Assembly (NCBI RefSeq): GCF_015999305.1
Contig: NZ_JAEAGP010000001.1
Location: 806,001-870,000, forward strand
DNA from: Erythrobacter sp. YJ-T3-07
Lineage (GTDB): Bacteria > Pseudomonadota > Alphaproteobacteria > Sphingomonadales > Sphingomonadaceae
Direction: 5' to 3'
DNA: 64,000 nucleotides
Shown here: positions 58,959 to 64,000 of the stretch, one piece after another
How positions within the stretch are numbered: the first letter of the stretch is position 1
How the letters are laid out: every line of letters starts with the position of its first letter
Position numbers and translations under genes: made by a program
The notes under the pieces: model-generated
Told to the model about the DNA's origin: nothing
The model's database searches: none
The model's input: only the letters and a program-made list of their open reading frames with translations

Positions 58959-59316
58959 CGACTGTTCTTCACCTCCCCTGGTTCCTGGTTCTTTTGGGCC
59001 GCTAGTGGACGAGCAGGTTTCCGTTGAATAAGCGCCCGAGGTTGACGTTCGTTTAAAAACGTAGTTGGCCCGAAAACCACGGATGAACTTACGCCGAAAG
59101 GGTGCTTCGCGGCTCTAAAGAGTCCGCTATGATGTTTAGCGGAATTTTCCCTTGGTAGTGTCAGACTGTTGGGAATCTCAGCACACGCCGACCAAGTTCC
59201 GGTTAGTCTGACAGTCCCTTCGCCACACCATGGGTACTCGCCCAAAAGCGCGCTACGGTCCGACGCCGCCGTAAAGGGTTTGACCCGAAAACAATCTTTT
59301 ATCAATATCCTGAGGG
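58959..59316. other. Intergenic region with a 9-base inverted repeat
   Basis: No gene is seen in these 358 bases. TGTCAGACT (59159-59167) and AGTCTGACA (59205-59213) are exact inverted arms 37 bases apart, about 105-158 bases upstream of the ATPase start. The sequence GACTGTCAG of the right arm, in reverse, also occurs at 54869-54877 near the left edge. The repeat may be an operator for the two-gene unit downstream or a recombination site. Confidence 0.5.
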
Positions 59317-62025
59317 ATGGGGGAATTCGACACAGGAAACCCGGTCCCATGGGCGGGTCTATTTTGCGGGCGTGAATCGGAGCTCGCCGCACTCGTGGCG
59401 GCCTATGACCGGGTCGCTGCGGGCGGCGGACCGGAGGTGGAGGTCGTCCTCGGAGAATCGGGCCTCGGCAAGACCCGGCTGGTGCAGGAATTCTTCGCCC
59501 GGCTGAGCGCGGGCATCGATAACGAAGGCGACGGCGGCTACTGGCCCGACCGGCTGGTGCGCGATACCAACAACCTGAAGATCAACCCCGATCCCGTCGA
59601 CTGCAATCCGTCGCGGGTCGCCGACATGCGCTTCCTGTGGTGGGGCATCCGCATGCCTGACGCGTCCGCCGTAAATGCCGGCAGCGGCGGTGTGACCGCG
59701 GCGGCGCCGTTCCTGCGCGCGCATCTCGAACCCTTCGCGCGGGCGCGGCTGCTGAGCGCGCGTATTGCCGCGGCGGCGAAGAACGCGGCGATCGACGTGG
59801 CGGTCGAGGTCGGCAATCTGTTCACCTTTGGCCTGCTCGGGCTGGGCAAGCTCGGGCTCGATCACGCCGCCGAGATCAAGGATATCCTCGATAGCCGGTT
59901 TTCGGCGGCGGCATCCGATCCTGGCTCGGCGGGCGAAAGCCAGCGCAAGAGCCTAGTCGATACGGTGATCGCGGATCTCGACGCGCTGTTCGAAGCCAGC
60001 GCCGACAAGGGCACGCTGCTGCCCGCGATCGTCCTGCTTGACGATGCGCAATGGCTCGCGGAGGATCGCGCCACCTCCGAATTCTTCGCGCGTCTGCTCG
60101 AGGCCGCACGGGAGCACGACTGGCCGCTCCTCGTCCTCGCGACGCATTGGGAGAAGGAGTGGCATGATCACCGCCCGAGCGAGGGCGCGGATACGTTCGC
60201 GAAATTGGCCGAAGGCTTTGTCCGGCCCGACTGGAAACCGCTCAAGCTCGGGCGCGAACCCGGCCTCTCCGATTTGATCGCGGCGGGCTTTCCCGGGCTG
60301 ACCACGGCGCAGCGGGAGCTGCTGCTGGAAAAGGCGGACGGCAACCCGCTGGTGCTCGACGAGCTGATGCGCGGACTGCTGACCAGCCGCGGCCATTTCA
60401 GGGGGCGCGATACCGCCGGGCCGCTGACCGAAGCGGGCGAGCGAGCGGTGCGCGAGACCAGCGTATCGCTCCACACGCTGGTCGCGCGGCGGCTGGCGAA
60501 GGCGCCCGACGCGGTGCAGGTGGCGGTCGCGCTGTCGGGAGTGCAGGGGCTGCGGTTCCTGTCGCGGATCACCAGCGAAGCGGCGCAGATCGTCGGCGGG
60601 CCCGAATGCGGCGCAGCGCTGGAGGAGGCGGAATCGCCGCACGCCATAATCGCCAGCCTCGAACGCGGGCTGGCCGAGTTCTCGCAGCGCGTGTTCTACG
60701 AGGTCGCGCGCGAACGCGCCCCGCACATCGTCGACCCCGGCGCCGCGGCCGAAGCGATCCGCAAGGTCCTGCGCCGCCTCGCCGGCGAGGAGGCGGAGTT
60801 TCCCACGCTCGCCGGGGAGGAGCGCGAGGTCGCGTGGCAGCTGGGTGCGGAAATGTTCGGTCCCGATGGCGGGTCCGATCTAGATTGGGACGACCGCGCG
60901 CTCGGCGCCTGGTGCTGCGGGCGGTTGGCGTTCCGGCCGATCGAGCAGGGCCCCTCGCCCGTGCTGGTCGACCTGCCCGATTTCCGTTTCGCGGCCCCAG
61001 GCAATCCCGATCGCCCGCTGAGCAACCGGGAAAAATTCCTCCGCGCCTATCGCGGGGGCGGGATCGACGATGTCGGCGCGAGCCATACCGGGCAGCGGAT
61101 CATCGCCGCGCTGCTCCATGAGGAGGGCGGGTGGGACCTCGCGCGCCCGGCGGTCGAGAGCCTCGTGGCGGGGAACCGGCGCGACTGGGAGCTTGATCCG
61201 AGCGAGCACCGTCGCCGCAATCTCGTCGAGGCGCTGCACGACCAGGCGCGGATGCTGCTGCACGCGCACGACCAGTTCGTGCGCATGTTCCTGCCCGCGG
61301 GCGTGCCCGAAATGGAGCCGCTGGTCGACGAGGCGATGGCGCTGATCGGCGACAGCGGCGAGCCCTTCTGGCTCGACCAGCTGCGCTTCTGGGGCATGCT
61401 GCGCGGGGCGATCCTGCTGCGCGTGCACGCCGACCCGGCTGCGGTAGAGATGCAGCGCCGCGTGCTCGCCGCGACCGAGGCACTCATAGACGACGAGGAC
61501 TATCCGGACTGCGATCGGTTCGAGGCAGCGAGCGACCGCGGCACGCTTGGCGACATGCTAATGAGCTTCAACGCGCCCGAAGAGGCGTTCGCCTGCTTCG
61601 AACAGGCCGCGGCGGTGTTCGGCGAGTTCGGCGCGGCACCGCGGTATAACAGCCAGGTCATATCCATGATCGACGCGGGGTTCGAATGCGGCCGCAAGCG
61701 TGCGGCGCTGGCGATGGCGGACCAGCTGGTGGCGGCGATGCTACGCTATTGCGAGGATTCGTGCGGGGCCTACGGCACCGGACGCTGGCACAGTAACGGC
61801 TGCACCATGCCGATGGATTTCGGGTGGCTCGCGGCGGTCGTCCGCAGCGCTGCCGGGGACGAAGCGGCGCTGCCGTTCTATCGCAGGCTCCTCGAGGCGA
61901 TCTGCGACGCCGACGGGGATGTCGGCAGGCATTACCGGCGCGATTTTGAGGAAGTATCCGCGGTACTCGCGAAGATCGAGGCCGCGCACGCGGCCCGCCA
62001 ATCCGGGGAGACCAAAAAGGATTGA
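59317..62025 (+). CDS. Large STAND/AAA-type ATPase
   Basis: A 902-residue protein. The N-terminal AAA_16-type NTPase starts L-F-C-G-R-E-S-E-L-A-A-L, with Walker A G-E-S-G-L-G-K-T-R near residues 47-55 and Walker B I-V-L-L-D-D-A-Q-W-L near residue 240. A winged-helix-like part follows (S-V-S-L-H-T-L-V-A-R-R-L-A), then a long helical C-terminal half of TPR type with E-E-A-F-A-C-F-E-Q-A-A-A-V-F. No DNA-binding LuxR tail, nuclease or TIR domain is seen. The stop overlaps the coupling-protein start (TTGA), so both are made together. STAND proteins often act as triggered switches. Function here unknown. The start ATG 59317 has a weak ribosome site. Confidence 0.8.
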   Translation: MGEFDTGNPVPWAGLFCGRESELAALVAAYDRVAAGGGPEVEVVLGESGLGKTRLVQEFFARLSAGIDNEGDGGYWPDRLVRDTNNLKINPDPVDCNPSRVADMRFLWWGIRMPDASAVNAGSGGVTAAAPFLRAHLEPFARARLLSARIAAAAKNAAIDVAVEVGNLFTFGLLGLGKLGLDHAAEIKDILDSRFSAAASDPGSAGESQRKSLVDTVIADLDALFEASADKGTLLPAIVLLDDAQWLAEDRATSEFFARLLEAAREHDWPLLVLATHWEKEWHDHRPSEGADTFAKLAEGFVRPDWKPLKLGREPGLSDLIAAGFPGLTTAQRELLLEKADGNPLVLDELMRGLLTSRGHFRGRDTAGPLTEAGERAVRETSVSLHTLVARRLAKAPDAVQVAVALSGVQGLRFLSRITSEAAQIVGGPECGAALEEAESPHAIIASLERGLAEFSQRVFYEVARERAPHIVDPGAAAEAIRKVLRRLAGEEAEFPTLAGEEREVAWQLGAEMFGPDGGSDLDWDDRALGAWCCGRLAFRPIEQGPSPVLVDLPDFRFAAPGNPDRPLSNREKFLRAYRGGGIDDVGASHTGQRIIAALLHEEGGWDLARPAVESLVAGNRRDWELDPSEHRRRNLVEALHDQARMLLHAHDQFVRMFLPAGVPEMEPLVDEAMALIGDSGEPFWLDQLRFWGMLRGAILLRVHADPAAVEMQRRVLAATEALIDDEDYPDCDRFEAASDRGTLGDMLMSFNAPEEAFACFEQAAAVFGEFGAAPRYNSQVISMIDAGFECGRKRAALAMADQLVAAMLRYCEDSCGAYGTGRWHSNGCTMPMDFGWLAAVVRSAAGDEAALPFYRRLLEAICDADGDVGRHYRRDFEEVSAVLAKIEAAHAARQSGETKKD

Positions 62026-63578
62026 CCGACGACAAGGCCAACTTGCCCGCCAAGCTCGCCCGCGACGGGTTGCTGATCGGCTATTCGCTCGAAGAGGAAG
62101 AGCACAAGCCGGTGATCGGCTTCCGCTTCGGCGATGCGGTCGAGGACGACGATCCGGGCCGCGATCTGCTCGAACCGATCCTGCATACTGGCGAGGGGCA
62201 CCTGGTCACCATCGCGCGGACGGGTGCGGGCAAGGGGGTCGGCTGCATCGTGCCGGCGCTGCTGCGCTATCAGGGGCCGGCGATCGTGATCGATCCCAAG
62301 GGCGAGAACTACGCGGTCACCGCGCGGCGGCGGCGCGAGCTGGGGCAGACGGTCCACCTGATCGACCCCTTCGGCGTGACCGGCGAGGAGGGCGACACGC
62401 TCAACCCGCTCGATATCGTCGATCCGCATTCGGACGATGCGATCGACCAGGCGGCCGAACTGGCCGAATTGCTGGTGACCCAGCGCAGCACGCGCGACCC
62501 GTTCTGGGATGCGCGCGCTCTCTCGCTGATCACCACCATGATCCTGTTCGTCGCGAGCGCGCGCCCGCCAGTGCTGCGCAATTTGGAGGAGATGCACTAT
62601 TTGCTCAACCAGTCGGGCGAAGATATCAAGTTTACGTTCAAGGAAATGGCCAAGAGCGCACATGCCGAACTGCGCAAGGGCGGCTCGATCTTCACCACCG
62701 CCGAACCCAAGGTGTGGGCCTCAATCCTCTCGACCGCGCAGTCGCACACCGATTTCTTGCGCAGCCACGGCGCCAAGAAGACCCTCGCCAGCTCGAGTAT
62801 TGATTTCGCCGCCATCACCAGGGGCGATCCTGTGACGATTTACCTCGTCCTGCCACCCGAGAAACTCGAAAGCCATGGCAAGCTGCTGCGATTGTGGATC
62901 GGGGTGCTGATTGGCGCCATCACCCGCCGCCGCCACCGTCCGAGCTTGCCGACGCTGTTCATCCTCGACGAGGCGGCGCAGCTCGGCCCGCTCAAGCAAT
63001 TGCGGCAGGCAATCACGCTGCTGCGCGGCCACGGCCTCAGGACCTGGAGCTTCTGGCAGGATCTGAGCCAGCTCAAACTGCTCTATCCGCAGGACTGGCA
63101 GACCATGGTCAACAACTGCGAGGTGCTGCAGGCGTTCGGCTTCGCCAATGCGACGGTCGCGCGTGACGGGGCGGCGCTGACCGGCTACCCCGACTGGCGC
63201 GCGCTACAGGATCTCGAGCCCGAGGAGATGGTGCTGGCGATCGCCGGCGACCAGCCGGTCATCGCGCGGAAGCCCAACTACCTGTTCGACCCAGCCTTTG
63301 CGGGCCAGTTCGACGAGAACGCCTACTACGCCGAAGCCGATCCGACGGCGCTGGCCGAGCGCGAGCGGTGGCAGCTGTTCCGCCGCTACAGCCGCCCGGG
63401 GCGCGAGGGGCCTGCTTCCCTGCGCCGCGCGCGCGACCGTCCCGGCCAGCGCGCCGCGCCCGACGATCCGACGGGCCCCCGCAAGTCGGCGAGCGAAGTG
63501 CTCGACGAACCCGACGGCCCCTTCCACCTGTCTGATGACATCGCCGAGCCGCATAGGAAGGGCGACAACTGCGACTAG
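62022..63578 (+). CDS. VirD4/TraG-like type IV coupling ATPase lacking membrane segments
   Basis: A 518-residue TraG/VirD4-family ATPase. Walker A is A-R-T-G-A-G-K-G-V-G-C, with D-P-K-G-E-N-Y-A-V-T-A typical of VirD4, and Walker B L-F-I-L-D-E-A-A-Q-L-G. The start is TTG 62022, overlapping the ATPase stop. The N-terminus is soluble; the two membrane spans of classical VirD4 are absent. The C-terminal 90 residues are Arg/Pro-rich and acidic. Known family members bring DNA or protein to a type IV channel. No relaxase or channel gene is in the window. Confidence 0.88.
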   Translation: MTDDKANLPAKLARDGLLIGYSLEEEEHKPVIGFRFGDAVEDDDPGRDLLEPILHTGEGHLVTIARTGAGKGVGCIVPALLRYQGPAIVIDPKGENYAVTARRRRELGQTVHLIDPFGVTGEEGDTLNPLDIVDPHSDDAIDQAAELAELLVTQRSTRDPFWDARALSLITTMILFVASARPPVLRNLEEMHYLLNQSGEDIKFTFKEMAKSAHAELRKGGSIFTTAEPKVWASILSTAQSHTDFLRSHGAKKTLASSSIDFAAITRGDPVTIYLVLPPEKLESHGKLLRLWIGVLIGAITRRRHRPSLPTLFILDEAAQLGPLKQLRQAITLLRGHGLRTWSFWQDLSQLKLLYPQDWQTMVNNCEVLQAFGFANATVARDGAALTGYPDWRALQDLEPEEMVLAIAGDQPVIARKPNYLFDPAFAGQFDENAYYAEADPTALAERERWQLFRRYSRPGREGPASLRRARDRPGQRAAPDDPTGPRKSASEVLDEPDGPFHLSDDIAEPHRKGDNCD

Positions 63579-64000
63579 CGATCAGATATAGGCGAATTCG
63601 TGATCCCCTCTAGGGCACGGAAGGGCGTTTATCAGATTAATTCGGAGATCAATTGGAGGACCGAGATGGGGGTACGAAGCAACCGTTCGACTTCTGAGCG
63701 GACGACCGCTGTCGGGAATTCACCATTCCAACTGTAATGTCCGAAATTGGGGCGCTTAGCCGCCCGGCCACTGGTGGGCCGGAAGCGGACTGGCGGCTTT
63801 TGGCCGACAATAGTGAATTGTAAGCATTCGAAGAGGCGCCGACACCTTCGCGGTTAACCCAACACTCTAATCAGGATCGCTATTCGCTTGTTGCTTGCTT
63901 CCATGGTAGCGAATGACCGGGGGTTAGAGCTGAGGGGGAATACGGAATAGGAAAAACCACCTCGCTCGCCGGCACGGACGAGAGGAGAGGCGACAGTGGG
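63579..64000. other. Right edge: no complete gene, probable start of a further gene
   Basis: No supported gene in 422 bases, which are AT-richer than the coupling gene. A small stem, CCGGCC (63764-63769) with GGCCGG (63777-63782), is present. At the end AGGAGAGG (63983-63990) precedes GTG 63996-63998 by 5 bases, an excellent ribosome site and start. The next element gene probably begins there and runs out of the window. Confidence 0.5.

Overview
The window is high-GC, gene-dense chromosomal DNA of an alphaproteobacterium. It is most likely a sphingomonad of the Erythrobacteraceae type. The grounds are the gene order nfuA / nitroreductase / tsaB / rimI / mucR / fur / plsC / miaB, a cysteine-poor Fur, an FnrL-type oxygen sensor, MucR regulators, a UbiM-like hydroxylase and exported M16 peptidases. 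No rRNA, tRNA or CRISPR array was seen.

Layout. 1-8.6 kb: an RcnB-like exported protein, a small lipoprotein, then a leftward housekeeping block (nfuA, tsaB, rimI, mucR, fur, plsC, miaB). A two-gene accessory unit sits between plsC and miaB: a GntA-like heme N-hydroxylase and a DUF1989 protein. 8.7-16.4 kb: an M16 lipoprotein peptidase, class II DAHP synthase, the egtB-egtD ergothioneine pair and a membrane-anchored retropepsin-like protease. 16.5-18.8 kb: azoR and pirin, divergent from a LysR regulator. 18.9-31.2 kb: a low-oxygen region with fnrL, ompW, hemN, ccoNOQP, ccoGHIS and a second Crp/Fnr regulator. Three near-perfect FNR boxes lie in front of ompW/hemN, ccoN and the second regulator. 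ccoQ (54 codons) was found by reading the gap between ccoO and ccoP. 31.3-37.9 kb: a TetR repressor divergent from an RND efflux operon, with a perfect 20-bp palindrome between them. 37.9-42.4 kb: six leftward, mostly overlapping genes for exported proteins (some Sel1-like) of unknown function. They face a two-component system across a 17-bp inverted repeat. 44.7-54.7 kb: a lipoprotein, a pseudogene killed by a nonsense codon, ubiM-like and desaturase genes, recQ, an ABC-F protein and a second M16 peptidase.

54.8-64 kb: an integrated element that runs off the right edge. It has a tyrosine recombinase, a decayed gene fragment, a second mucR (about 87% identical to the chromosomal copy by hand count), an exported thermonuclease with an Excalibur domain, and a translationally coupled pair: a 902-residue STAND/AAA-type ATPase and a VirD4/TraG-like coupling ATPase without N-terminal membrane segments. 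No relaxase or mating-pore gene is visible in the window.

How the parts work together: FnrL probably turns on high-affinity respiration (cbb3 oxidase and its copper and assembly factors), oxygen-independent heme synthesis (HemN) and OmpW when oxygen falls, with the second Crp/Fnr protein as a downstream layer. AzoR, pirin and LysR form a quinone/electrophile stress module. The strongest candidates for undescribed biology are the six-gene exported-protein operon with its facing two-component system, the N-hydroxylase/DUF1989 pair, and the STAND ATPase/coupling protein pair in the element.
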